A stretch of 64,000 nucleotides of DNA, taken from CAVORB01 sp963736235. Its GTDB lineage: Bacteria > Pseudomonadota > Gammaproteobacteria > Chromatiales > Chromatiaceae. Under the pieces are notes generated by a model, which ran no database searches, had not been told where the DNA came from, and saw nothing but the letters and a program-made list of their open reading frames with translations. The first letter of the stretch is position 1; each line of letters begins with the position of its first letter. The translations under genes and the position numbers were made by a program. The stretch spans positions 1 to 64,000 of the forward strand of contig CAVTOR010000027.1 in assembly GCA_963736235.1 (NCBI GenBank), read 5' to 3'. Shown here piece after piece: positions 26,746 to 35,680 of the stretch.

Positions 26746-28503
26746 TTACCCCGAATCGTCCAGCGTGGACAGATCCCCGACGGGTTCCCCGGTTTCCTCG
26801 GCCTTGAGCAGGCGACGCATGATCTTGCCCGACCGGGTCTTTGGCAGCCGGTCGCGGAACTCGATTTCCTTCGGCGCCACCGCCGCCCCGAGACGCCTGC
26901 GGGCATGCCCAAGCAGGGCGCGGCGCAGGGCCTCGTTGCCGGTTATGCCGGCCTTGAGGGTGACGAACGCCTTGACGATCTGGCCGGCGACCGGATCCGG
27001 CTGGCCGATCACGCCCACCTCGGCGACGTCCTCGTGTTCCATCAGCACGTTCTCGACCTCGAAGGGGCCGATCAGGTGCCCCGAGGTCTTGATCAGGTCG
27101 TCGCGACGTCCGATGAACCAGAAGTAGCCGTCCGGGTCTCGTCTCACCAGATCGCCGGAGAGGTACCAGCCGTCGGCAAAGCACTTGGCGTAGCGCTCGG
27201 GCTCGCCCAGATAGGCGCGGAACATGGAGGGCCAGCCGGCGCGCAGCGCCAGTTCGCCCTCGACATCGGGTTCGTCGATGCGCTCGGCGCGGCCGTTCGC
27301 CCGCCGCACCACCGCCGCCTCGATGCCGGGTAGCGGGAGTCCCATGGCGCCGGGTCGGATGTCCACCCCGGGATAGTTGGCGATCATGATGGCCCCGGTC
27401 TCGGTCTGCCACCAGGTGTCGTGGAACGCGCGCCCAATGGCCGCGAGCCCCCACAGCACGGCCTCCGGGTTGAGGGGCTCGCCCACGCTCGCGGCGTGGC
27501 GCAGCCCTGACAGGTCGAACTGCCGGGGAAGCTCCTTCCCCGCGCGCATCAGCATGCGCACCGCGGTCGGCGCGGTGTACCAGACGCTGACCCGTTGCGA
27601 CTCCAGGATCCGGTACCAACGAGTGACGTCGAAGGGCTCCGGGTCGGCCACCAGTGTGGCGCCGACCGCGAGGGGTCCGATGATGCCGTAGACGCTGCCC
27701 GTTACCCAGCCGGGATCGGCGGTACACCAGAAGCGGTCCTCGGGGCGCAGGTCCAGAGCCAGGCGGCTGCTGGCGTACTGGACCAGGATGGCGGCGTGGG
27801 GATGCACCGCCGCTTTCGGCCGACCGGTGGTGCCGCTGGTGAAATGCAACAGGGCGGGATCATCCGGCTCGGTCGGCGGAATATCCCACTCGTCATCGCT
27901 CTCCGCGAGCAGCCGCTCCAGCGCCAGACAGCCCTCGGGGATCTCGTCGTCGGACGCCTCTACGCTGACCAGCACATGCTTGAGATCCGGCAGGCCCTTC
28001 ATCAGCGGCTGGACCTTGCGCCGGTACAGCATTGGGGTGGTGATCAGCACCCGCACGCGGGCCAGGGCGAGTCGCTGGCGCAGGGGCTCGGGACCGAAGG
28101 CCTCGAACAGGGGGCAGTAGATATTGCCGTTCTTGAGCGAACCGAGGGCGGTGACGTAAAGGGCCGATTTGCGCCCGAGCAGGCTCGCCACCACCTCTTG
28201 CGGCGAAACGGCGAGCGTTCGCAGCAGGTTGGCGAAGCGGTTGGTGCGTCCCCGCAGCTCACCGTAGTTGATCTTCGACACGCCCAGATCGCGGTCGACG
28301 AGACGCAAGGCGACCCTCGCCGGATCGGCCTCGGCATGGCGGTCGACGGCAATGCGGGCGATGTTAAGGTCGACCGATCCGTCACGGGTGAGCTCGCGAC
28401 GGACCGACTCCCATGAGAATCTCGCTGGTTCGCGCCGGGGGTCGGCGAGGGGCGGACCGGTTTCACCGACCGCGGTTGGTTTCTTGGTTGGCGACCGATC
28501 CAT
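26746..28503 (-). CDS. AMP-forming acetyl/acyl-CoA synthetase
   Basis: 585 residues from ATG 28503. Adenylate-forming enzyme: carboxylate + ATP + CoA to acyl-CoA. Motifs: P-loop-like LLHFTSGTTGRPKAAVHPHA (about 219-238), TADPGWVTGSVYGI and DTWWQTETGA, which resemble acetyl-CoA synthetases of the shorter AcsA type. Also present are YLSGDLVRRDPDGYFWFIGR and the C-terminal PKTRSGKIMRR with catalytic lysine 560. That lysine is the residue that Pat-type acetyltransferases modify, and a Pat gene lies head to head 187 bases away. A longer open frame to 28692 overlaps Pat and is rejected. Acetate or propionate are likely substrates, though the adjacent ACP hints at another acyl acid. Confidence 0.88.
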   Translation of the reverse strand: MDRSPTKKPTAVGETGPPLADPRREPARFSWESVRRELTRDGSVDLNIARIAVDRHAEADPARVALRLVDRDLGVSKINYGELRGRTNRFANLLRTLAVSPQEVVASLLGRKSALYVTALGSLKNGNIYCPLFEAFGPEPLRQRLALARVRVLITTPMLYRRKVQPLMKGLPDLKHVLVSVEASDDEIPEGCLALERLLAESDDEWDIPPTEPDDPALLHFTSGTTGRPKAAVHPHAAILVQYASSRLALDLRPEDRFWCTADPGWVTGSVYGIIGPLAVGATLVADPEPFDVTRWYRILESQRVSVWYTAPTAVRMLMRAGKELPRQFDLSGLRHAASVGEPLNPEAVLWGLAAIGRAFHDTWWQTETGAIMIANYPGVDIRPGAMGLPLPGIEAAVVRRANGRAERIDEPDVEGELALRAGWPSMFRAYLGEPERYAKCFADGWYLSGDLVRRDPDGYFWFIGRRDDLIKTSGHLIGPFEVENVLMEHEDVAEVGVIGQPDPVAGQIVKAFVTLKAGITGNEALRRALLGHARRRLGAAVAPKEIEFRDRLPKTRSGKIMRRLLKAEETGEPVGDLSTLDDSG

Positions 28504-28690
28504 GCTGTTTGCGACTGACCATGTGGCGCCGGCGCTTGCCGGCGTTCGTGCAATCGGGGCGGGACTCGCGTCGTCGTCGCCCCGGCTGCTATAAGTGTAC
28601 TTGCGCGCCGCGGTTTTTCCCGCTGCGCGGCGATTTCCGCTCAGTGTTTTCGTTTGATCACCTGTGAGTGATCGGACCCCGGAGCAGGCC

Positions 28691-31375
28691 ATGTCTCAGC
28701 GTCATCTCGGCCATTTGTTCTCGCCCCGTTCCGTCGCCCTGGTGGGTGCCAGCACCCGTGCGGGTTCCGTCGGGGCCGTGGTGGCGGAGAACCTGATCAA
28801 ATCGGGCTTTCGCGGTCCCGTGTGGCCGGTCAATCCGAAGCATCGGGAGATCGCCGGGGTGCCCACCTTTCATGACGTATCGGATCTGCCCGAAGCCCCT
28901 GATCTCGCGGTGTTGTGCACGCCGCCGGACGTCGTGCCGGGAATCATCGACCGTCTGGGTGCGCTCGGCACCAGGGCGGCGGTGGTGATCACGGCGGGTT
29001 TCGGGGAGGGTGGCGATGGTCACGGGGAATCCCTCAAGCGGGCAATGCAGGCGTCCGCGCGACCCCACCAGCTGCGGATCATCGGTCCCAACTGTCTCGG
29101 TGTGCTGGTGCCGGGGGTGGGGCTCAATGCCACCTTCGCTCACCTGATGCCCAGACGGGGCGGCATCGCCTTCGTCGCCCAGTCCGGGGCCATCATCACC
29201 TCCGTGCTGGACTGGGCCCACGGCCGGGGCATCGGCTTTTCGAATCTGGTGTCGCTGGGCGACATGGCCGACGTCGATTTCGGCGACATGCTCGACTATC
29301 TGGCCAGCGACGGTTCCACCACCGCCGTGCTGCTGTACATCGAGTCCATCACCCAAGCCCGCAAGTTCATGTCCGCCTCCCGCGCCGCCGCGCGCATGAA
29401 ACCGGTGATCGTTGTCAAGGCCGGCCGGCACGCGGAGGGAGCGCGGGCGGTGGCCTCCCATACGGGGGCGCTGGCGGGTACCGATGCGGTGTACGACGCC
29501 GCCTTCCGGCGTGCCGGGATGCTCCGGGTGCATACCCTCGAGGAATTGTTCGACGCGGTCCAGACCCTGGCCTTGACGCGCGCGCCGCGCGGCGATCGCC
29601 TGGCGATTCTGACCAACGGCGGCGGAATCGGGGTGCTCGCGACCGATGCGCTGATCGACCATGGCGGGCGCCTGGCGGAGCTCTCTACCGAGACCCTGAA
29701 GGCCTTGCGTGGCGTTCTGCCCGTCACCTGGTCCGAGGGCAATCCGGTCGACATCGTCGGAGACGCGCCGGGGAGCAGGTATGCCGACGCGCTCACCATC
29801 CTGCGCAAGGACCGCGGAGTCGACGGTGTGTTGGCGCTCAACTGTCCAACCGCGATTGCCTCCGGAGAGGAGGCGGCGCGGGCGGTGGTGGCCGCCTCCA
29901 GCAGTGGTTGGGGGCCGACCGTGCTCACGAGTTGGGTGGGGGGGGAGACGGCGGACAACGCCAGACGGGTTTTCGCCGAGAGTCGGATGCCGACCTACGA
30001 CACACCGGAGCAGGCGGTGCGCGCCTTCATGTACCTGGTCGAATACCGCCGGAGCCAGGAGTTGCTGATGGAGACTCCGCCCGCCGCCCCCGAGGACTTC
30101 AGGCCCGATCTCACCCACGTGCGTCCCATCCTGTCTAAGGCACTCGAATCGGCGACTGGATGGCTTACCGAACCCGAGGCAAAGCAAGTTCTGGCTGCCT
30201 TTGGCATTCCGGTGGTGAGGACGCGCACCGCAGCGACGCCGGAGGAAGCGGCGGCATGCGCCGCCGAGATCGGCGGCTCCGTCGCCCTCAAGATCCTGTC
30301 CGCGGACATCACACACAAGACGGAGATCGGGGGAGTAGCCCTGGACCTGGCAGGTCCCCAGGCCGTTCTCGACGCCGCGAGCGCGATGCTGGAGCGGGTG
30401 GGTCGCGCCCGCCCGGACGCGCGTCTCGAGGGGTTTTCGGTGCAGCCCATGGTTCGCAGACCGGGGGCTTACGAGCTGATCCTTGGGGTATCCGCCGATC
30501 CTCAGTTCGGTCCGGTCGTGCTGGTGGGGCAGGGCGGCAGTGCGGTGGAGGTGATCAAGGACAAGGCATTGGGGCTGCCGCCACTCAACCTGCGGTTAGC
30601 GTCCGAAATGCTCTCGCGCACCCGTATCCATCATCTGTTGCGGGGCGTTGCCGGGATGCCGGCGGCGAACCTGGATGCAGTCTCGCTCGCGCTGGTGCGC
30701 ATTTCGCAGCTGGTGATCGAGCTCCCCGAGGTGGCGGAGCTCGACGTCAATCCGCTGCTGGCGGATCAGTTCGGCGTGGTGGCACTGGACGCTCGCATTC
30801 GGGTGTACCCGCCGGGCGAAGTTGGATCGCCACTTGCGATCCGGCCCTACCCCAAGGAGTTGGAGGAGACGGTCCCGCTGGGCGACGGCCGCATGCTGCT
30901 GCTGCGTCCGATCCTCCCCGAGGATGAACCCTCGCTTCAGCAAGCCTTCTCGCGCTTGACGCCCGAAGAGATCCGCCTGCGTTTCTTCGTGCCCCTCAAG
31001 ACCCTGGACCACGTCACCGCGGCCCGCTTCACGCAGATCGACTACGACCGCGAGATGGCTCTGGTGCTCACCGAGCCGGGCGTGGCGGGGCGGACGGCCA
31101 TCCACGGGGTGGTGCGCCTGATCGCCGATCCCGACAACGAGCGTGCCGAGTACGCCATCATCGTCAGTCACGACATGACCGGGATGGGGCTTGGGATATT
31201 GCTGATGCGCCGCATCCTCGATTACGCCCGGGGCAGGGGTGTGCGCGAGGTCTACGGTGACGTGCTGCGGGAGAACCGCACGATGCTCAAGCTTTGCCAG
31301 GTGCTGGGGTTCACACTGAGCGGCGTGCCGGACGAACCGGAGGTAGTCCGGGTAACCATGCGCATTGGCGCGTGA
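28691..31375 (+). CDS. Pat/YfiQ-type protein lysine acetyltransferase
   Basis: About 894 residues. The N-terminal CoA-binding Rossmann domain (LFSPRSVALVGASTRAGSVG) and succinyl-CoA-synthetase-like domains (IIGPNCLGVLVPGVGLNATF, VAQSGAIITSVLDWA, HTGALAGTDAVYDAAFR) come first. The ATP-grasp part (VALKILSADITHKTEIGGV) follows, with a GNAT acetyltransferase at the C-terminus (LRPILPEDEPSLQQAF, YAIIVSHDMTGMGLGILLMR). This is the domain set of Pat/YfiQ, which acetylates and inactivates acyl-CoA synthetases. In Pat the ligase half is inactive and serves as regulator. The divergent acetyl-CoA-synthetase-like gene is the expected target. GTG 28664 is an alternative start 27 bases upstream. Confidence 0.9.
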   Translation: MSQRHLGHLFSPRSVALVGASTRAGSVGAVVAENLIKSGFRGPVWPVNPKHREIAGVPTFHDVSDLPEAPDLAVLCTPPDVVPGIIDRLGALGTRAAVVITAGFGEGGDGHGESLKRAMQASARPHQLRIIGPNCLGVLVPGVGLNATFAHLMPRRGGIAFVAQSGAIITSVLDWAHGRGIGFSNLVSLGDMADVDFGDMLDYLASDGSTTAVLLYIESITQARKFMSASRAAARMKPVIVVKAGRHAEGARAVASHTGALAGTDAVYDAAFRRAGMLRVHTLEELFDAVQTLALTRAPRGDRLAILTNGGGIGVLATDALIDHGGRLAELSTETLKALRGVLPVTWSEGNPVDIVGDAPGSRYADALTILRKDRGVDGVLALNCPTAIASGEEAARAVVAASSSGWGPTVLTSWVGGETADNARRVFAESRMPTYDTPEQAVRAFMYLVEYRRSQELLMETPPAAPEDFRPDLTHVRPILSKALESATGWLTEPEAKQVLAAFGIPVVRTRTAATPEEAAACAAEIGGSVALKILSADITHKTEIGGVALDLAGPQAVLDAASAMLERVGRARPDARLEGFSVQPMVRRPGAYELILGVSADPQFGPVVLVGQGGSAVEVIKDKALGLPPLNLRLASEMLSRTRIHHLLRGVAGMPAANLDAVSLALVRISQLVIELPEVAELDVNPLLADQFGVVALDARIRVYPPGEVGSPLAIRPYPKELEETVPLGDGRMLLLRPILPEDEPSLQQAFSRLTPEEIRLRFFVPLKTLDHVTAARFTQIDYDREMALVLTEPGVAGRTAIHGVVRLIADPDNERAEYAIIVSHDMTGMGLGILLMRRILDYARGRGVREVYGDVLRENRTMLKLCQVLGFTLSGVPDEPEVVRVTMRIGA

Positions 31376-31633
31376 ACCCGGCTCCGGGGCAATAGTTGGA
31401 AGTCCGCGGGGACAGACCGAACATTGCTGAGCCGACCGCGCAAACCAGAGAGACGCTCGCCAGCCACGCCGTCATGCCGGTTGGATTCACTGTCGCCGCT
31501 ACCGTGAAGGGGCGACACCGGCCGCACCGGAACGACGGCCGGATGATGTCCGGACTTGGCGCGAGCGTCACGGTGCTGTGGGATCCCGTTCGAGGCTCAG
31601 CGGTGCCCTTGTTGTCGGCGAGGAAGTGGTCTA
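31376..31633. other. Intergenic, no gene seen
   Basis: About 260 bases after the Pat gene, becoming AT-rich towards the promoter at 31634-31662. No convincing coding frame or terminator. Confidence 0.4.
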
Positions 31634-31662
31634 TTGTATAAATAAGAAAACGCTAATATACT
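31634..31662 (+). promoter_or_regulatory. Sigma-70-type promoter
   Basis: TTGTAT (31634-31639), 17-base spacer, TATACT (31657-31662) in an unusually AT-rich island, upstream of the small membrane protein gene at 31696. Confidence 0.6.
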
Positions 31663-31695
31663 AAATTACCGATTTCGATGTGGAGGTTACAGCAC

Positions 31696-31935
31696 ATGTT
31701 CCCGGTCCTTGTTGGTTTTGGATCCGCCCTGCTGTTCGGACTCTTCGCCTACGGGCTCTATGGTCCGGAAGGCGTGACAGGCTATGCCTGGGTCGGCATG
31801 GTGTTCTGGGCACTGATCTTCAGTGGCCTGCTGGTCTTTCTCGTCAATCACCGGCTGCCCTGCTGGGTCTGCCGCATCAAGGCCAGGTGGCGCACCTCTG
31901 ATCGTTGGTGCGCCGACACCCCGCCTTGCGGGTGA
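31696..31935 (+). CDS. Small membrane protein of unknown function
   Basis: 79 residues from ATG 31696, which has GGAGG 9 bases upstream. Two helices: VLVGFGSALLFGLFAYGLYG and AWVGMVFWALIFSGLLVFLV. A short tail follows with cysteines in LPCWVCRIK, a CxxC pair on the far side of helix 2, and a basic stretch. A dedicated promoter lies just upstream. No family recognised. Confidence 0.65.
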   Translation: MFPVLVGFGSALLFGLFAYGLYGPEGVTGYAWVGMVFWALIFSGLLVFLVNHRLPCWVCRIKARWRTSDRWCADTPPCG

Positions 31936-32004
31936 CACTCGCCTGAATTCCCTCGGCGACAGGTGTTGACCAGTCGGAGCGCTTGTTTCGCACGGGGAAC
32001 GCGC

Positions 32005-32841
32005 TCACTTCAGCCGGCGCAGAAATTGGTCCACCGCCGCTCCGAGCTTGAGGTTGCCGGCGCGCACCGCATCCCGATATACACGGTGCCATGTCGGCAT
32101 CAGGAGGCGGGCGCGGCGCCACTCCTCGAAGACGATTCGGGCCAGAGGCCCGCCTTCCTCGATGAACCCGGAGTCACGGAACTCTCGCTCGGCGCTCGCG
32201 CGGTCGTACGCCAGCCGGACGATACGGGTTCGCCAGCGCCCGCCGACCAGCTCGAGCTGGCCGAAGCTGGCGCGGGTGTCGCCGTCGAAGGGAGAACCTA
32301 CGGAGCCCACATTCAGGATTTCGGTTCCCCGCAGACGGCGCTTCAACGGCTTGTGGGTGTGGGCGGTAACGAATAACGCGATCCCTTCCGGCAGCTTGCC
32401 GCTCAGTTCCTGGTCCGTGACGCTGGGGGATATGCCGTCCCGGTTGCCAGCCATGGTGCCGTGCGTGACGTGGACCCAGTTGTCCTCGCTCGGTCCGTGG
32501 AAGCACAAGTGGTCGGGCCAGCCGTGAAGGGCGTTTTCGATGTCGGCGATCTGACGGTAGGTCCAGTCGGCGAAACGGCGCATCTCGGCCTCAAATGGGT
32601 CGCGAGGTGGTTGCCGTCCGCAGTGCAGGACCCACTCCTCGTGGTTGCCTCGCACCGGGAGCCAGTCATGGGCGCGACGCATTGCCTCGAAGCGCAGCAG
32701 GCAGGCGCGGCTCGCGGGGCCCCGGTTGATGAGGTCTCCGGCCATGACGGCCATGTCGGGGTTCCAGCTCAGGATGTGCTCGAGCACGACCTCGAGCGCT
32801 GGTGAGTTGCCCTGCACGTCGGAGAAGACGGCGACCTTCAC
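32005..32841 (-). CDS. Metallophosphoesterase (calcineurin-like)
   Basis: 278 residues from GTG 32841 (VKVAVFSDVQGNSPALEVVL), chosen because the fold starts there; the longer frame to 32991 lacks protein-like sequence. The two-metal site motifs are present: FSDVQGN, AGDLINRGP, VRGNHEEW and VTAHTHKPL. The class includes ApaH/PrpE-like protein or nucleotide phosphatases and YfcE-type phosphodiesterases. The substrate cannot be told. The histidine of the usual DxH is glutamine here (DVQGN instead of DIHGN), which is a known variant in some family members. Confidence 0.82.
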   Translation of the reverse strand: MKVAVFSDVQGNSPALEVVLEHILSWNPDMAVMAGDLINRGPASRACLLRFEAMRRAHDWLPVRGNHEEWVLHCGRQPPRDPFEAEMRRFADWTYRQIADIENALHGWPDHLCFHGPSEDNWVHVTHGTMAGNRDGISPSVTDQELSGKLPEGIALFVTAHTHKPLKRRLRGTEILNVGSVGSPFDGDTRASFGQLELVGGRWRTRIVRLAYDRASAEREFRDSGFIEEGGPLARIVFEEWRRARLLMPTWHRVYRDAVRAGNLKLGAAVDQFLRRLK

Positions 32842-33089
32842 GTCCGACTCTGCGTTCGTCGTCGGAAACGCCGACTGGGCACGACGCGCCGGCCCGGGTG
32901 CCGCGAGCTCTTGGCCATCTGCCGCGTGTCGGTCCATGTGAAGCCGAAAATGTGCGCGAGCGGCCTGCATCCGTTGATTCGCGTTGTCCACACCGCCGCC
33001 GAGAAACCTATCCGGATTGTACCTGTGCTTTTCATTGCCTCATCATATGCGTTGTTGAATCGTGGTGCCGCAAACCGAAAAGACAGCCA

Positions 33090-33554
33090 ATGATGCCAGA
33101 ACAGGACGCAACCGAACCGGATTGGGACAGTCCCGTATCCTTGACGCTGACGCCAGCCCTGCTGATCCACTCCCTGATGAAAACTGCGACCGCCGTGCAC
33201 ACCGGCTGGTCGAGCTGTATCGACGATCAGCTGGTGGTCGCGAATCTCGTTTCGATGGACGATGCGGCAGGTAACTACGTGCGTCTGGCCGAGCAGGAAT
33301 TTTTCGAGGACGAAGATCCGGATACCGTCTGGCACGACTGGACGCTGGAGATCCGCGTCGGACAGATACTCACCGCTGGACATTGGCAGGTCCTAGTCAC
33401 GGCCCCCCCAATCGATTGGGATTGGAATGCACGCGAGGCGGAAAGGGCCTTCGAGCGTGCCTGCGTGCTGATCGGGCGGCGGGCGCGTCGAGGATTGGCG
33501 GTGGACGAACCAATGCCTTCGGAGCAACCGCCGCCGCGCTCCAGTCGGCACTGA
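33090..33554 (+). CDS. Hypothetical protein
   Basis: 154 residues from ATG 33090 (MMPEQDATEPDWDSPVSLTL). Acidic and soluble, with tryptophan-rich stretches (TVWHDWTLEIRVGQILTAGH, PPIDWDWNAREAERAFERAC). No signal peptide or known motif. The coding bias is normal for this genome. It is followed after 74 bases by the DUF6489 gene on the same strand. Confidence 0.6.
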   Translation: MMPEQDATEPDWDSPVSLTLTPALLIHSLMKTATAVHTGWSSCIDDQLVVANLVSMDDAAGNYVRLAEQEFFEDEDPDTVWHDWTLEIRVGQILTAGHWQVLVTAPPIDWDWNAREAERAFERACVLIGRRARRGLAVDEPMPSEQPPPRSSRH

Positions 33555-33628
33555 GCACCGCCCCGGCGCTTGCGCCCGCGTTCGCCATGGTCCACATTTG
33601 ACCCAACTGCTTGAAGCGGAGGCTGTCC

Positions 33629-33889
33629 ATGAACGTGAAGATAGACATCGACATCACGCCGGAGGAGATGCGCAAGCTATTCGGCCTGCCGGACGTGGAG
33701 GCCTTCCAGCAGCAACTGCTGGACGACATCCGGCAGCGCATGATGGAGGGTGCCGACGGATACGATCCGCTCAAGCTCTTTCAGCCCTATGTGTCGGGCA
33801 CGTTGGCCTCTTGGGATCTGTTTCAGAAGATGTTCACCTCTGCTGCTCAGGGTGGTTCCGGCAGCAGCAAGGGTGAGCATCAGAAGTAA
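33629..33889 (+). CDS. DUF6489-like small protein
   Basis: 86 residues from ATG 33629, with GGAGG just upstream; an in-frame ATG at 33611 is less well placed. The start MNVKIDIDITPEEMRKLFGL followed by DVEAFQQQLLDDIRQRMMEG matches the short DUF6489 family, where a small beta strand is followed by an amphipathic helix. The C-terminus (WDLFQKMFTSAAQGGSG) recalls phasin-like helices. Function is unknown. Confidence 0.65.
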   Translation: MNVKIDIDITPEEMRKLFGLPDVEAFQQQLLDDIRQRMMEGADGYDPLKLFQPYVSGTLASWDLFQKMFTSAAQGGSGSSKGEHQK

Positions 33890-33933
33890 CGGACGGTACA
33901 AGAGCCCCGCTGTCGCTCGAAGGAGAAGGCGCC

Positions 33934-34188
33934 ATGCCCGCACGACTGTTGGTTCTCGGCTGCAAGACCCTGCGTGAGGGGGTGATCGTGTCAGCGGTCT
34001 TTCTGGCCGGAGCCATCGCGCTGTTTCTCGCGGCACAGCATGTGGTGCCGGATGCCTTCTACCTGCAGCAAGTCGTCCTGTTTTTCGCCCTGGTCCTGAT
34101 TATCCTGGCGCCGATCATCCTGATCTCCACCTTCCTGTTGTCGGTGGTGCCGGGAGCCAGGGAGAAGCTGGAAAAGTGCGACCACTGA
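33934..34188 (+). CDS. Small two-helix membrane protein
   Basis: 84 residues from ATG 33934 with an AAGGAGAAGG site. Helices GVIVSAVFLAGAIALFLAAQ and QVVLFFALVLIILAPIILIS, then a charged C-terminus. It lies 44 bases after the DUF6489 gene, so the two are likely one operon. No family recognised. Confidence 0.62.
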   Translation: MPARLLVLGCKTLREGVIVSAVFLAGAIALFLAAQHVVPDAFYLQQVVLFFALVLIILAPIILISTFLLSVVPGAREKLEKCDH

Positions 34189-34250
34189 TCTTGTTCTGAA
34201 GCCTTTCGGGGGAACATCCCGGCTCGCTGTGCCACCCATTCGCCGCAACG

Positions 34251-34997
34251 TTACTCGCCTAGCGCCTCCATCAGGGTCAGATCCATGCGGAACTGGGATC
34301 CCAACTCCTCACGCTCCACCCGCACCGGCAAGTAATCGAGATCGGGGGAGAGCCATAGCCGATAGTCGGCTGACTTGCCGTCCTTGGCGCGTGCGACCTG
34401 GAGGGTGGTCCAGGTCCCGGCCGGGGTGGCGATTTCCTCGTCACCCTTGTGCTCGAACCGATAGGTCTTCAGCTTGCCGCCGTCGGCGACGGAATAGGCA
34501 GGATCGCGCATGCCGGACGCGAGGTCCCGGCGCAGGGAGAGCAGGACGCCGAGCTTGTCGAGGGTTCCATCCGGTACCTTCATCGACCAGGGCTTGCCCT
34601 CACTTTCCGTGGTTGCGCGGTTGTCTGTCCAGTCGAAGGTGACCGAGAGCACCCTGCTGTCCTCGTTGACCCGGCGATAAAGGTAGCGCTGGGGGCGGAA
34701 ACGACCGTCGATAATCTGCCCGCTACTCTCCTCGGTCATGCGCGCCGCGGCGTCGAGGTCCAACGCCTTGCCCATCAGCGCCAGCGCCGCGTGGGGGAGG
34801 GTGGTGGAGCGGTAGCGATAGCCCCCGTCCGGCAGCAACTCCAGCTCCATGACGGTATTGGCGACCGGAAGGCCGTCGCGGGTGAGCAGGTACTCCGCAC
34901 GATGCGCCCTGAGGGGAGGATCGAGATTCGCCGCCACCGTTAGCGGGGCCAGCACCCATAGCAGAACGGCGAGGCGGGCGGTCAGGGTGAGGGGCAC
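34251..34997 (-). CDS. DUF3108 exported protein
   Basis: 248 residues from GTG 34997, 5 bases after the purN stop, so translationally linked to purMN. Signal peptide ARLAVLLWVLAPLTVAANLD. The mature part is beta-rich and matches DUF3108: HRAEYLLTRDGLPVANTVME, SSGQIIDGRFRPQRYLYRRV, GTLDKLGVLLSLRRDL, and the closing WLSPDLDYLPVRVEREELG. DUF3108 proteins are periplasmic or outer-membrane associated and of unknown function. The link to purN recurs in gammaproteobacteria. Confidence 0.85.
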   Translation of the reverse strand: MPLTLTARLAVLLWVLAPLTVAANLDPPLRAHRAEYLLTRDGLPVANTVMELELLPDGGYRYRSTTLPHAALALMGKALDLDAAARMTEESSGQIIDGRFRPQRYLYRRVNEDSRVLSVTFDWTDNRATTESEGKPWSMKVPDGTLDKLGVLLSLRRDLASGMRDPAYSVADGGKLKTYRFEHKGDEEIATPAGTWTTLQVARAKDGKSADYRLWLSPDLDYLPVRVEREELGSQFRMDLTLMEALGE

Positions 34998-35002
34998 GGC
35001 CG

Positions 35003-35680
35003 CTACTGCGCCTGCTCGGGCGTCAGCTGGTCGAGATTCAACGGCTGCTCGATGACCTGTCCGTCCAGTCGCGGCTTGCCGTCTGGACCGAGCTGCAGGC
35101 GACCTTTGGCAAACCAGCGCACCGCCTGGGGGTAGATACGGTGTTCTTGGCGCAGGACGCGGGCGGCGAGGGCGTCGGCATCGTCTCCCGGCTCCACCGG
35201 GACCCGCGCCTGCAGTACCAGGGGGCCGCCGTCGAGCTCCTCGGTGACGAAATGCACGCTGGCGCCGTGTTCGCGCTCGTTGGCGTCCAAGGCACGCTGG
35301 TGCGTGTGCAGACCTCGGAACTTGGGCAGCAGCGAGGGATGAATGTTGAACATCCGACCGCGGAAACGCTCGACCAAGACCGGAGTGAGGATGCGCATGA
35401 AGCCGGCCAGCACGACCAGGCCGGGCTGGTACTGGTCGATCAGGTCCGCTAGCTCTCGATCGTAGGCTTCCCGACTCGGGAAGTTCTTGTGGCTCAACAG
35501 CCGCCCCGGGATGCCGGCGCGCCGGGCGCGCTCCAGGCCAAAGGCGTCGGGCTCGTTGCTGATCACGGCGCGGATGTCGATGGGGAGGCTTCCTTGCCGG
35601 GCGGCGTCGATCAGAGCTTGCAGGTTGCTGCCGCTGCCGGAGATGAGCACTACCACCGGCAGGGGCGGCGCGTCGGTCAT
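35003..35680 (-). CDS. purN: Phosphoribosylglycinamide formyltransferase
   Basis: 225-residue cytosolic enzyme of purine synthesis (GAR + 10-formyl-THF to FGAR). Starts at ATG 35680, overlapping the purM stop (ATGA). Motifs: LISGSGSNLQALIDA at the phosphate site, VVLAGFMRILTPVLV, the catalytic block MFNIHPSLLPKFRGLHTHQ (asparagine and histidine) and VTEELDGGPLVLQ containing the catalytic aspartate. It has a C-terminal extension of about 15 residues relative to the E. coli enzyme (212). Confidence 0.95.
   Translation of the reverse strand: MTDAPPLPVVVLISGSGSNLQALIDAARQGSLPIDIRAVISNEPDAFGLERARRAGIPGRLLSHKNFPSREAYDRELADLIDQYQPGLVVLAGFMRILTPVLVERFRGRMFNIHPSLLPKFRGLHTHQRALDANEREHGASVHFVTEELDGGPLVLQARVPVEPGDDADALAARVLRQEHRIYPQAVRWFAKGRLQLGPDGKPRLDGQVIEQPLNLDQLTPEQAQ

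Noticed and set aside
28504..28692. N-terminal extension of the AcsA-like ligase
   Set aside because: The extra 63 codons are low-complexity and would overlap the start of the divergent Pat gene. ATG 28503 precedes the recognisable fold.
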